A stretch of 64,000 nt of DNA from Clavelina lepadiformis. Its lineage: Eukaryota > Chordata > Ascidiacea > Aplousobranchia > Clavelinidae. Location: positions 23,010,479 to 23,074,478 of the forward strand of contig NC_135243.1 of the NCBI RefSeq assembly GCF_947623445.1. The letters run 5' to 3'. Shown in pieces: positions 18,737 through 29,994 of this stretch (positions within the stretch are counted from its first letter, which is position 1; each line of letters opens with the position of its first letter). A program made the translations under genes and the position numbers. The notes below the pieces were generated by a model. It was not told where the DNA came from, made no database searches, and saw only the letters and a list, made by a program, of their open reading frames with translations.

Positions 18737-21700
18737 ATGAAACTTGCTTTGACAATCGCTTTGATAATTTCGATGTCGTCGTTTGTGAGAGGTACAAATA
18801 GGTTATACATTTTACCGTTAGCGCAAAGTCATTATTCGATCCTACAGTTGATTAACAAGAACAACAGCTAAATACAACAAAATTTTTTGTCTACAGCGAT
18901 CACTTGCCCGGATGAAGGATTTTTTTACAACGGAATTGCAAACTGTACCAACGGAAATTTCGCCGGTTCCGTTTGCGTTTATACATGCAATGAAGAGAAA
19001 GGCTTTGTTCTTGAACCTCCAGAGGTTACCACAAACCAATGTCTGAATGATTCCACTTGGAGCTTGCCAAGACCTTGCTGCGCAGGTAAAAGGTCACAAC
19101 GAAACCAAACGTTCCTACAGGTTGTAATTTACCTATGGTTTGCCTTTAGATTTGTTTCAACAATTTTTAAGCTAATAGAAAAGATCTTAGATGATAAGAA
19201 AGTATATTTAAAACTTTGAGCTTTCAGGGTTTTAAAGTAGGCTGCTGTATTGTAGTATAAATCCTAATAAGAAATAATGTATAAAAGATTGCACACGCCT
19301 CTGTTAAAAATTAATCAGACGGTTGATAAAAAGTCGAAAGAGGCAAAATGGGATCTAACGCAAATGTGGTATATTTGTTTCAGCAACTTGCTCACCTTGG
19401 GTCAACTTCGATTGCGTCATCGTCATAGACTCTTCCGGATCACTTGGTTACAACCGTTTTGAATTGATTAAGGACTTCGTCAAACTATTTGTCGAGTAAG
19501 TAAAATGTTCAACCCATTATAAAACGTTTAGAAATTTTAACCCATTCACCGGGATGCCTCTTGGGCTATAAGCTAATTTGGCCCACACAATTATTATATG
19601 TTGCTGTTAGTTTGAAAGATTTTAATTAGAAGCGCTTAATTTATAACATTCCTATGAAAACATAGATCTTTGACATACGTCACTGGAACATCTAACAAAG
19701 ATTGTGGTTTACAGTTTAATCGACCTGAGGCCCAACGCCTCAAGAGTTGGCGTTTTCTGCTATAGCGATCAAGTTGATACCAGGACGCAAATCCATCTTC
19801 GCGATTACGCTGGCAACGTGAACGGATTAAAGGAAGCCATCAACCGCATTCCCTGGATCGCTGGAGGTATGGTTTCATATGTGCAAGTTCCTGAGGTCTT
19901 AGGCCTCCACCGTGCCACCAAGCGGTGCTCGTTTGCATATTTTACTGTTAGCATTTAGAAATCTGAAACGAGTCTCTTTTTTCAAAGACATGACTTCACT
20001 CGAGTCCCTCCATAAGAAAGTACATAAAAGGCTTAACTTAACAAGAGTCAATATTTTAAATAACTCGACTTAACTCGATTCGTTTCGTTTTGATTGCGCG
20101 TTTCAACATTAAGGGTGAAACGAGTGTTTATTCTTTGGAGTTTGGACCGAAAAAATTAAAGTGTAACTTCAAATGAATTTATTCATCTACGAACCCATAC
20201 AATGCAACCAAATGAAGCTAAATTTGTAATATTCTCAACCGTTTCCGGTTGATAGAGGTGGTATTCTTGCTCTTCATATGGCCTGGTTTCGAATAATAAT
20301 TGACTTGACTTGACTTGCCTTGACTCAAGTCTTAATTACCAAACGACTCTATTTGATTCGAGTTTTAAAAGCTTGATGACTTGACTTGCTACTCGAGTTC
20401 AATGACTTGGTTACGACTCTGCTAATTAGTGATCGTAGCTTTTTCCGTTCGTTGCATGCGCGGAGTTTGGGTCCACATTATGTATTTGCATGAAAATGTT
20501 GCTGATAGGAGATGACGTGTTGTAGTTCTGCGAAAATGACACTACAAGTTGTTTTTGTCGGACTGAAATACAGTAACTGTAAGCTCGAGGTTAAGGCTAA
20601 TGTGCACTACCACGTCTCAAATATTATATATAACAAATATCTCAAATGGTTATAGCCGTACCGAAAAAGTTTAAATTTCAGTTTGAAATGAGCACATGAG
20701 TAGAAGAGTATGTTTTTATAGCATATAAAATTTCCTTTACGCTTTTAAATAAGTTTAAGCTATATAGTATACATGTTTTGTTCAAGAAAGTATTAATCTT
20801 TAAAGATAAACACCTACAATATTTACCCGTAAGTTGAAATGTAATGTTTCTGCCTGAACCCATGTATTTCATTGGTCTACACCAGTGGTTCTTAACCAGG
20901 GTTCGACGAAGCTGTTTCAGGGGTTCGGCGCGAACGTCCTCTAAAACATTAACACACTGCCTACTGAATGGTATATCAGCGAATATTTTTGGAAAATATT
21001 GTCCAGCCGAAACTTGATTGTGGCTTACGTGATGGTAAATAAACATCTATTGGTAAATAAACACTATTGGTCTCTGAAAAAACAACAACAGAAGTCTCAT
21101 TGATACACTATTATCTCATTAATGTATTACTATTAAATGTGGTAGATTTTTGTTTTTGTGAATCAGCGAAAATTTGGGGTTCAACGAAAGCTTGCAGATT
21201 AACGTAAGGGTTCGCTTCGGGTTAGTAAAGGTTAAGAACCACTGGTCTACACAAAAACCAAATAGAAAACAGCACTTCGTTTTGCACGAAAAGATGTCTA
21301 TGTGATACAGAAACCTTTACCGGGACAGCTTTGCGTCACGCAAGAAAAGAGCTCCGAGAAGAAAATCTCGAGAGCCGTCCAGGAGTCCGCAACATCATTC
21401 TTCTTATCACGGATGGCACATCAAAAGATCCTGTGAGAAGGATATCACAAAAGCTGCGAAAAGATGGAACAGTGGTAAGAACAAGATAAAAGTTTGGAAG
21501 ATCTGTTGTTATTCGAATCTATTTCCTGTCGGTTATTCACAACGTTAAACTAAGACCAGTGTTGTAATGGCTCGGGTCGAGGACTTGAGTCGAGTCGACT
21601 CGAGTCGACTCGAGTCACGTTTTTCAATTACTTGACTTGACTCGAGTCGATGCATGAAATGACTAGACTTGACTCGAGCCTGGGAAAGTAACTTGACCAA

Positions 21701-22780
21701 GTCATTAAATCTTAGTTCTAAATTTATTGACCAACTGAATTACAGTCATTTGATTTCGTTGCGAACGATCGGATAAAGGTATAGCAAATGACATGGCTTG
21801 AAATGACTTGCATTACATTTTAACTTGACTTGACTTCATCCATTTAGTAATTTGACTCGACTTGACTTAAGTCAACATCCCAAATGACTTGACTCAAATC
21901 TTAAAAAGAATGGCTTGGTTAAGCCTACAGCAATACTAAGATCATTACAGAAAATATATTTATCATTTCATATCATTTTCCTATCATTTTCGTATCATTT
22001 TCATATCATTTTCATATCATTTAACTTCCACGAATTTTTTTAACATTCGGTTTTTGTTAAATGTTAGCAGTAGGCTACAACTATAGCGCAGTGCACTTAT
22101 CCTCTTGTTGCGTTGCGGATAAACTCCTGCTTAACCTGTAAAAAATTTGTCAAAAAAAAAATAACAAATCGAACTATAAAGCTGGGCTATATCATCATCC
22201 ATGTCGGTGACCACTCTCGTTTTGATTTCTGTGGTATTTGTAATGTAGAGCATTTTTTATCAAGCTGATATAAACAGGGTTGAGTCAACAGTTGAGAAAA
22301 AGTTCGCTATTTTTGTAAAATATTGCATTTTGTTACGCCGTAATTGCAAAAGTAGGTATTAAAGTATTAAATCCACGAAGAATCTCTATCTGCACGATTC
22401 AGATTTTTAATTCTGTTTAGTAATATTTTCGAAGCTTACCCAAACTCCCACAAATGTATCAAATTACCAACAAAATATTAATTTTTGTAAGAAAATTTCT
22501 TGTGTAGTGGAATTAGTCCTATGTAAGTATATTTAGAATACTCGATCTACTTGGTCTGTTTTACTTCATTTTAGTTTGAATTTAAATATAATTTTAGGTG
22601 GTTGTCATTGCTATTTCTACAATCGAGCATATTTACCTCGATTACGAACAGCTCTTGGAAATAGCTACTAGGCCAGAAGACCTAATTTATATGGATGAAT
22701 GGGAAGTCGAATCGTTGAACGTTAATCTGTTCGGGAAAGTCTTAGACCGTTTTTGTGTGGAAGAATGCTTGGAAGATTAA
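18737..22780 (+). CDS. Secreted CCP (sushi) - von Willebrand A domain protein
   Basis: Six exons join in consistent phase to 284 codons: 18737-18791, 18897-19085, 19384-19495, 19715-19866, 21311-21474, 22598-22780. Residues 1-18 (MKLALTIALIISMSSFVR) are a signal peptide. Exon 2 is one CCP/sushi module with paired cysteines and a late W (STWSLPRPCC). Exons 3-6 are a vWA domain: VIVIDSSGSLG gives the MIDAS DxSxS at residues 97-101, TFTGTAL supplies the MIDAS threonine, and LLITDGTSKD the second aspartate. Metal-dependent ligand binding is therefore likely intact. It probably acts outside the cell in adhesion, matrix or immune recognition, which is inference from the domains. It is a tandem paralogue of the partial gene ending at 1004. 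Introns 4 and 5 hold several mobile elements. Confidence 0.9.
19960..20430. mobile_element. ACTTGA/ACTCGAG-rich palindromic non-autonomous element
   Basis: Within intron 4 of the CCP-vWA gene, repeated tgacttgact, ctcgagt and gactcaagt words occur in both orientations towards both ends. Similar sequence occurs at 21561-21943 and, shorter, in blocks A and B. Ends and target duplication are not clear, so the limits are approximate. Confidence 0.4.
20883..21244. mobile_element. hAT-type MITE with exact 8-bp target duplication
   Basis: The element begins cagtggttcttaacc and ends ggttaagaaccactg, a 15-bp terminal inverted repeat of the classic hAT type. It is flanked by exact 8-bp copies of gtctacac (20875-20882 and 21245-21252). 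At 362 bp it has no coding capacity and is non-autonomous. It sits in intron 4 of the CCP-vWA gene. Confidence 0.93.
21561..21943. mobile_element. ACTCGAG-rich palindromic non-autonomous element
   Basis: Intron 5 of the CCP-vWA gene holds gagtcgagtcgactcgag followed by dispersed gacttgact words in both orientations. The outer parts (agtgttgtaatggct on the left; the reverse complement of agcctacagcaatact on the right) look like weak inverted ends. The limits are approximate and no target duplication was found. Confidence 0.45.
21962..22021. repeat. 11-bp tandem repeat
   Basis: About five slightly varied copies of tatcattttca in intron 5 of the CCP-vWA gene, directly after the ACTCGAG-rich element. 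Short and AT-rich. Confidence 0.8.
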
Positions 22781-24482
22781 ATTCATGTCTCCACAGACAA
22801 TACGAGCCAACTATACAAATCTCTGTATGAAGAGTGAGTCAAATACTTGGTCACGAATCACGATCGCTATCACGAACATTGGCTATCGGGTGTCATATAC
22901 GACCTTTTATGATTAGACTATTGATGGTTATGAGTTATAACAGCTATATTCATTAGGTTTGTATTTTATGTTAGGTTTGCCGGTACGTACGACATATTAA
23001 TCACACTTTTGATATATTTGCAGGCTTGTAGCCTATATAAGTTTAATATGGAAGTAGGACTGCAAATGACAAGCATGTAGCGTGTTACGCTAATCTGACC
23101 TTACATGAAATCTAGAAGTTTTCAATACCGCACATGGTATAATTATTTTTCTTATTGGCTCGATGATGTGATTGTCATAATATTCGTTATTTGCAGAAAT
23201 ATTGTACTGTCATCAAATACTTCCATTAAGTAGGATGCAAAGCCATATGATACAGTATTTACACGTTCCTATTACAGCATTATTCATCCTCTGTTGCCAC
23301 AACCACTTTATGTGTGTTTATTGCAACAAGACCTTGTGCGGTTAATCCTTTGTATTCTAAAAATATCTTTTATATTCATTGCATTGCTTTTATTTGTCCC
23401 ACCTGTTCTTGTGCACGTACGTTAGCAAGCTACTAGCATGCCATGTAACTAACTAAGATGTGATTATAGTGAATCAAGAACCAGTAAATACCACAGTACC
23501 ACAGTCACTAAATCAGATGTGATTATAGTGGATTAAGAATCCAATAAAGAACTTAAATTCGCAAAACATGTTACATTAGATACGTTACATGAAATAAGGT
23601 AAACATACATCATGGAAGTAGGCAATATAGTAAAATGCAGCTGGAAAGCAAATTATGAAATAGACAAAAACTTAAGTTCTTTAGCCTAAATTAAGACATT
23701 TTAGGACCTAAATTAAGACTAAATTATTTAGCTTAAATTAAGTTATTTATTTAGCGGTAAAAGCGGAAAGTGCGAGTAATGGCCTGAGATATGATTTCAG
23801 CACTTGAAAGGTCTTATCATGCCAAAAATCAGCATCAGCAAATCGCTTCACACTTCTACTGACAGAAGTTAAACCATTGCAATTTAATGTCACTAACAGC
23901 TCATGGACTTGGCGCATTTTCATGTTTTATTTCATTTTATTTGCGCTACCATCATATACAGATGCTCTAGGCATCTTGGTGTCACTTACCAGACTATGCC
24001 GGTGTGGTTTTGATGAAATTCCTCATGTTAATGCTCTGCGGCGCCATCCAGCGTTTAAATTGTACTTTCACTGGTGTTTAGAAGATATTTGGTAAAATAA
24101 TAATAACAACAATTCGTTGTATGACGATTTTGATCCTAAAATTAACAACTCGCACACGACCAGAATGCTGGTGACGAGATTCCATTCATTTCTCCAACAG
24201 CACCGACATTCATAACAGGTTACGAGTTAAAAGTGAACATGACACCAGATTAGTATTTTTAATTGTTTCTTGAAAATATTAGCTTGGGGACCATTTCGTC
24301 TAGGAAATATATAAAGGAAGAAATAATGAAAGTCCCTCTAGAGATGTGGATTTTCAAGCGGGCCATCGTTTAGAACCACAATGTTAGATGGTGGGTGAGT
24401 TGCAACAAACCAAACAGCGTTTTTCTACATTGCATATACTGCACCAACAAAGAAATTGAATCAAAGGAATGATTTAGGCTTG
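22781..24482. other. Spacer between convergent CCP-vWA and RSL1D1-like genes
   Basis: Contains the 3' flank of the plus-strand vWA gene and the 3' end of the minus-strand RSL1D1 gene. A 72-codon frame at 23877-24095 has no family resemblance or splice support and is not called. No RNA gene is seen. Confidence 0.4.
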
Positions 24483-24488
24483 TTTATT
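24483..24488 (-). other. Putative poly(A) signal of the RSL1D1-like gene
   Basis: TTTATT on the plus strand is AATAAA on the minus strand, 45 bp after the stop codon of the RSL1D1-like gene. Distance and sense are right. Confidence 0.6.
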
Positions 24489-24532
24489 ATGCAAATGTAC
24501 AATCGACGAGCTGCATCCGAAAAACCGTAAAT

Positions 24533-27500
24533 CTACGATTTGTTTCCGTTTTTAGCGGTCGTCCTCCTTTTCCTCAATCGCTTCTTTGGTTTGATAGAAT
24601 ACAGATCCTGGAATAAAGCAAATATGAAGTAATTACAATTGTAGTGATTGCATTGACAGGTAGTTATTGCTTTAGTTTTGGTTTATTTAAAACAATACCA
24701 GACAAAGCCATAACTAGGTTCAAATGTTCAGAAAGCAAAGATGTCCCCGGTTAAGCTGTTTAATGTAGTTTAGAACTGAAAATGTGCCAGAATTCCAGAA
24801 AAATTACGAAGGCAATCCATAACTGCAACGTATACCTTGATCTAACTACGGCCTAGTTAGTACATTTTAGACCGATGTATGGTTAACCATGTTAGTACTA
24901 ATACGCTAAATTAATTCAATCAGTAGCGAAATACTTTCCTTTGAAATAACAAAAATACAATTTCCTAGTTATCAAAAAGCAATAACAGCGATTATTGATA
25001 ATTGCAAGATATCTAATACTTATAATTAACAAACTAATTAATTAATCATTCTTAAACAACGGGGTTATTTCTCACATCTCTGTGTTTCCTTTTTAAAGTC
25101 TTCTGTATGTGTTCCACCTCCTCAGCGTCCTTGATATTGACGTCATCGGACACGTCATCATTAACATGGAGCGGGATGGCTAATGAGTCATCTGACTTGA
25201 TGTATAGTGACCTGACATTGCTCCAACCCTATTAAGCATATCACAAGGCTAAAACATGCAATGTTTCATGTAATGTACAGTTTCGTTACTCTTCGGAATA
25301 GCGACGCACATTCTAGAATCAAATCCTAGGTGCGTATGGGTGGAACACTAAGATTTCTCTGATTTGGTTAGACTCTTGCATAGGGTTAACCTAATTTTTT
25401 TACCTTTTATGCTATTCTAGAACAGGATTCGAAATTCTGGATCCGGAACAAACTATTCTAGAATATTCAATTATTCTGTATTGTATATACATTATTAGGG
25501 CCATTTTTATTTTGACCTAAAAAAATTTTTTTTTGACTTTATTTTTATCAAATTTTGACTTTATTTTGACCTAACAAAATTGCTTATTTGTAGAGGCCAC
25601 AGATCTTCCTCCAGTTACCCAAACATAATATTTTGTCGATTTCAGACCCAAACGTAATATTTTGTCGAAAAGTCAAGGTGTTTTATGGATTATAAAAAGT
25701 GCGTCGTGTTTTTTAGCGATAGATTTAGGTATAGCGTGTGTTATTTTGTCCTTGTGAAAAGGGCACTTTGCCTCGATTTTCTCCGCATGGTAAATTCTAA
25801 TAAACAGCAAATTAAACAGGGAAGAAGTAATGTAACCCCCTTCACGCGGCATAAGGATTATTTAAATACGTAACAATGAATAAACAATGGACAATTTGCG
25901 ATAAAAGTTACTGCTGATCCAAGTGGGCATTGTGACTTATTTCCTGCTTTTATGGGTTAATATGGTTTAATTGTGTCGCAGTTCCTGATTTACAATGCTT
26001 CCACGAGGATTTTTACAAAAATAACTCTCAAGAAACACAAAAACATGGTCAAAACCCATAATTTGACAAATTTTGACTTTATTGAAAATTTTGACTTTAT
26101 TGTAAATTTTGACTTTATTTTGACCTATTAACTTCTTAGAAACAATCCCCTAGGTGCTGAAAACAACTTTATTCTTTGATTTGTGGTCAGACAAGGTCCT
26201 TAAAAATTTTTGACTTTATTGACTTTTGCGGGCCCTATACATTATACATCTCTACTTGGAAAACTTGATCAGCGTTTAAGAAGCATCATTAAAAAATATT
26301 AAGTTAATGTAACTTAACATCTTGAAAACAGCAAGTTGCATGACATGAATGATGCAAAGTTATCCAAGTAAATGCTACAAAATTGCTTGTCTTATTACCC
26401 TTGTGACTGACGATGCTATTGCATTAACACCGGCTTCGATATTGTCTGCTATTTCACTGGCAGAAAAGTTTGCTGATGCCACTTGGACCATACTGCAATT
26501 GCCATTTCCTGTAAGAAAGAGGAATGCAATTAAATGTCTACCACAGTAACTTTTATGCCACCACTATGGTGACAATACTAACTTGATATGTGTTTTACTA
26601 CCACTACCACCATTTTGGTGTAAACGGCTAAAAAATTTGCACTACTGTTTACCACTGTGTATTACAAAAAGGCAATAACAATTTAAGTTAAAAAGCAGCT
26701 TACCGGTAACTAACCACCTTGTTGAAGACAATTTATTTAGGAATTCTTTTTTCAAATCTGACGCTTTCAAGTTAATGCTAAAAGGTTGCCTGAAAAAATA
26801 GCGAAAACATGAAAAGCATTGTACGTAGAACTTTGACCGAATTTGATACATTAACTTGCTAACCTATCAAAGCTAACGTAGCTTTCGTACCTGAAAAGCA
26901 CACGTGTAACCTACTTTTTCTTTTTGTAAAAATGATTGCCAGTATGAGACGGCAGCAATCTTATAATTCTTTCGTCTCCAAGGAAGAGATCGTAGGAGTC
27001 ACTCAATTGCCTCTTGGCTTCGTAAGACTTGTAATCTTTTTTTAATGAACGCAACGGAATGATCTGTGGAAACCGTAATAAAAACCTGTGAGATGAAGTT
27101 TTAGGATATACAATTTTATGAAAAGAACATTCAAAAGACTTAGGCATAGATGGCAAAACAAAGGGGCCTTTTATCTGGAAGGGCCTGGCCCCTCCATTTT
27201 CGAAAACCAAACATGTCAAAATTAGTGGACTTACAACAAAACTCGAGCACTGTGGCGACAGACTTTGCTTGCCAGCCTACTGGGCCCACATTGAAAAAGG
27301 ATCTGTCATTGCTTAAGTTATTCTTTAAATCCCTTTAACTGCCATTGGATAAGCAGAAACCCTTTTGTAATCATAGTGCGAACTGTTTTTTAATTAGAAG
27401 TCTTACTTTAGGTGAATAACCAACTGCTGCATTAAACATTTCTTCAAAGTGGTCTTGCGTTTTCTCGGCGTCATCTTTATCTGTGTCTTTTGTCATGACA

Positions 27501-28553
27501 CAAACTTCCGATGATTTTGTATACAAGGGATGTGGAAGAGATCTAAAGCAAAAATGTTTGATACCTCGGTAGCAGGAAGCTGCATATATGAATATAACTT
27601 CTAATTATTCACATTCATATTATACATCAAATAAAACAGCATTGAATATATAAGTTATAGGTTACACCATTTTTAGGATGTGAAGCCGTTTTAAAAATAG
27701 TTTGAGCCAATGACTCTTCACAACTGATTAAATGTTGGCTAGGTAGCAGAGTGGCTTGAGTGCAGGCCTTGCTACAAACGCCATGTAATAAACGCCACGC
27801 AACAAATGCCTCGCAACAAATGCCATGCAACAAATGTCCTGTGTTCTACACCCAGCGAGTTACTGTTGCAATGCCCTTCGGTAAAGTATTAATGACATTG
27901 GCTCCGACAATAAAGATTTTCATACCAATCCACACCAAATCAAAATATCAGATTTAGACTTAACCCAATATTTTTAACGACTGCAGTCGGTTAATCTGCA
28001 TTGGGACCAGCACATTGTTTAAGAAGTACATCTTTACTGTGTATCATCTTACAGCATATAAATAAATGTCACCAAAATGAAACTATGCACTTAATAAGAT
28101 GACTGTGGCTTACATTAGGACTTTTTTCTCTTTTTTTGAAGAAATTCTGTGAGTTGTGATCATGATATTTATGCGCGGAGTTTGTGACAAAAAATCTTCT
28201 TTCTTTTTTAGCTCCAAAACTTTTAGAAGAGCATTGACGGCTTTTTCTATCTGCAGAAAAAAAAGCTCGAAGTCTTTATCCAATACAAATTAGCCTAGTT
28301 AATAACATCAAGAACATATATCTAGTAAACTGTTTAAATATGTTTTGGCAAAGTTGCGTTCAAGAATATGTTAATTTTGTCAGCAGCGATAAAGTTAGGC
28401 CTATTAGCTTTCCATGCTTTCAACTGAAGCTTGACTGAAAATATCACAACATCATTTGCTATCGATACCAAATAGTTCACAGAGCATCAACTTTCTTACC
28501 TGAGCCCTTGTGATGGGACATTCACAACCACCTTCATCTATCTTCAATCCCAT
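24533..28553 (-). CDS. RSL1D1: Ribosomal L1 domain-containing protein 1 (RSL1D1-like)
   Basis: Eight exons on the minus strand, in order: 28553-28500, 28250-28114, 27542-27407, 27063-26915, 26789-26704, 26508-26399, 25228-25076, 24607-24533 (900 nt, 299 codons plus TAG). All GT-AG introns agree in phase. Family landmarks appear in order: [99 protein letters not shown]. These match the universal L1 fold of RSL1D1/Utp30/Cic1 proteins, which are nucleolar and linked to pre-ribosome assembly. The lysine-rich C-terminus ([10 protein letters not shown]) fits a nucleolar protein. The human protein has a much longer basic tail; this one ends soon after the domain. Start chosen as the first ATG in frame with a good donor 54 nt on. 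Very sure of family. Confidence 0.95.
25496..26237. mobile_element. hAT-like non-autonomous DNA transposon with exact 8-bp target duplication
   Basis: The element starts tagggccatttttattttg and ends with the inverse complement of tagggcccgcaaaagtcaat. Exact 8-bp copies of tacattat flank it (25488-25495 and 26238-26245). It is 742 bp long and lies in intron 6 of the RSL1D1-like gene. Multiple ttttgactttatt words repeat near both ends. The 62-codon open frame inside (25685-25873) is not recognisable as a transposase, so it is probably an internally deleted relic. Confidence 0.85.
27736..27950 (+). mobile_element. tRNA-derived SINE relic with an internal minirepeat
   Basis: ggctaggtagcagagtggct resembles a tRNA 5' arm with A box, and gtgttctacaccc is a weak B box. 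It is followed by a SINE-like body (gcccttcggtaaagtattaa, close to the common gcccttgggcaag word). Between the boxes, a unit of about 13 bp (gcaacaaatgcca) repeats about five times where a tRNA would have its anticodon and variable arms. It lies in intron 2 of the RSL1D1-like gene. Confidence 0.6.
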
Positions 28554-29994
28554 TTTAGAGTTCAGATGCCTTACACTATGTATATAGGTACAAAAGAAAT
28601 GTTTCAATTAAGTACTTGCTATGTCAAACGTGAAACACCTGCAAGATATTGAATTCAAGTTTAATCTAAAGTTTTTTAAAGTCTGTAGCAAAAAAACCTT
28701 GAGTCTTACTAAGTCTGCTCTAGTTTCAAAGTGATCAATTAACATTAGGAATATTCATAATCATGCCCAGATCAACTCTGATCATTTAAGGGTATAACAG
28801 CAATATATACCAGGCTGGAAAGTAAGGCACTTTTCAGTAAGATCTCGGTGGTGCAGGACAGCAAAAATTTGGGCAACCGGGCGCAAGATGTCTAAAATCG
28901 AAGTGCACTGGTTGCAAAATTGTGTTCTAGGAGCATTTTCTAGTCTACAATAAACATTAGCCTAAACTCAATGCCTGTGGACGCTCATTTTTGGAGTTAA
29001 GAAGGCAGAAATTTGGGTGCACCAAGCACAGTCATGAGAAATCTTGAGAGTACAGTTGCCATGTTTACCACTGTGATAGATAAAAAGGCAAAAGTGACCC
29101 TGTAAACAGAAAAGATTACAAAAATATAAACGCAAGAAAATCTGGAATCTGGTAGGGCCTCCAAAACAAGAATTTGCATTGCAGCAACACAAAACATGAA
29201 AGATAAAACTGTAGCGTCAGAGTATCATCTCAGCTAACAACACCCAAAGATGAATAACCTATTAGACGACTTGGTGCTACGAATTTGGCGCACAATAAGC
29301 AAGAGTGAAACTAGAACCTGGCTGGAAACCTATAACTGTAACTGTACAGTTTTCGACGAGAAATCATGTTTGAAAAGACTGAATGATGCAACGTGATGGC
29401 ACTGAAGCTTTAACTCGAGTCTCAGGACGCACCAAAAGCCTGAAATTTTTTTTAGCGGTATTTCCCAACTATAGACATATTTTCTTCGTTTCAGCTTTTA
29501 AGGCATTTAGTGAGATCGCTCAACTTTTTGGTTTTTATTTTAAATTCGACGTGAAGATAAAAACTTCGGCGTGCATAGGCCTATTGATGAACCTCGTGCA
29601 TACAGACACCACACTTTCTACCATGGAATTAGACGAAATAAAATCCACAGTCTGTAGGCAGTAGCTAATAAGGCCAGGCTATATGGTGAGGACAGTGGAC
29701 ACCATCTACTGCTCAATATAGCCATGAAGTATTGCGATATTGCCTAGGCTATAGCCTACATATACCGTAGGTTCTGCTTTTCAGTCACACTGTTAGTACC
29801 AGTATAATATGTTTTGAAAGCTTTTCTTCTGCAAATTGTACGTTGAGTGTAACAAAAAAAGAATAAATTGGTCCAAACATAACACCGTAACTGCCAGGTC
29901 GCTCGCCTTATTGTTTATTTATTACAACTATAACTCCTGAACCCGACGAGCCTAGAAATCATAACTTACACGTGAGAGGTGAGACATGCTAAGC
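28554..29994. other. Upstream region of the RSL1D1-like gene
   Basis: No supported gene. The 93-codon frame at 29383-29664 and shorter minus-strand frames at 28968-29197 show no domain, no signal peptide and no matching exon. The promoter of the minus-strand RSL1D1-like gene should lie at the left end. Confidence 0.4.

Noticed and set aside
27736-27870. Possible functional tRNA gene
   Set aside because: The A box is good but the arms are replaced by a minirepeat and the B box is poor. It is better read as a SINE relic.
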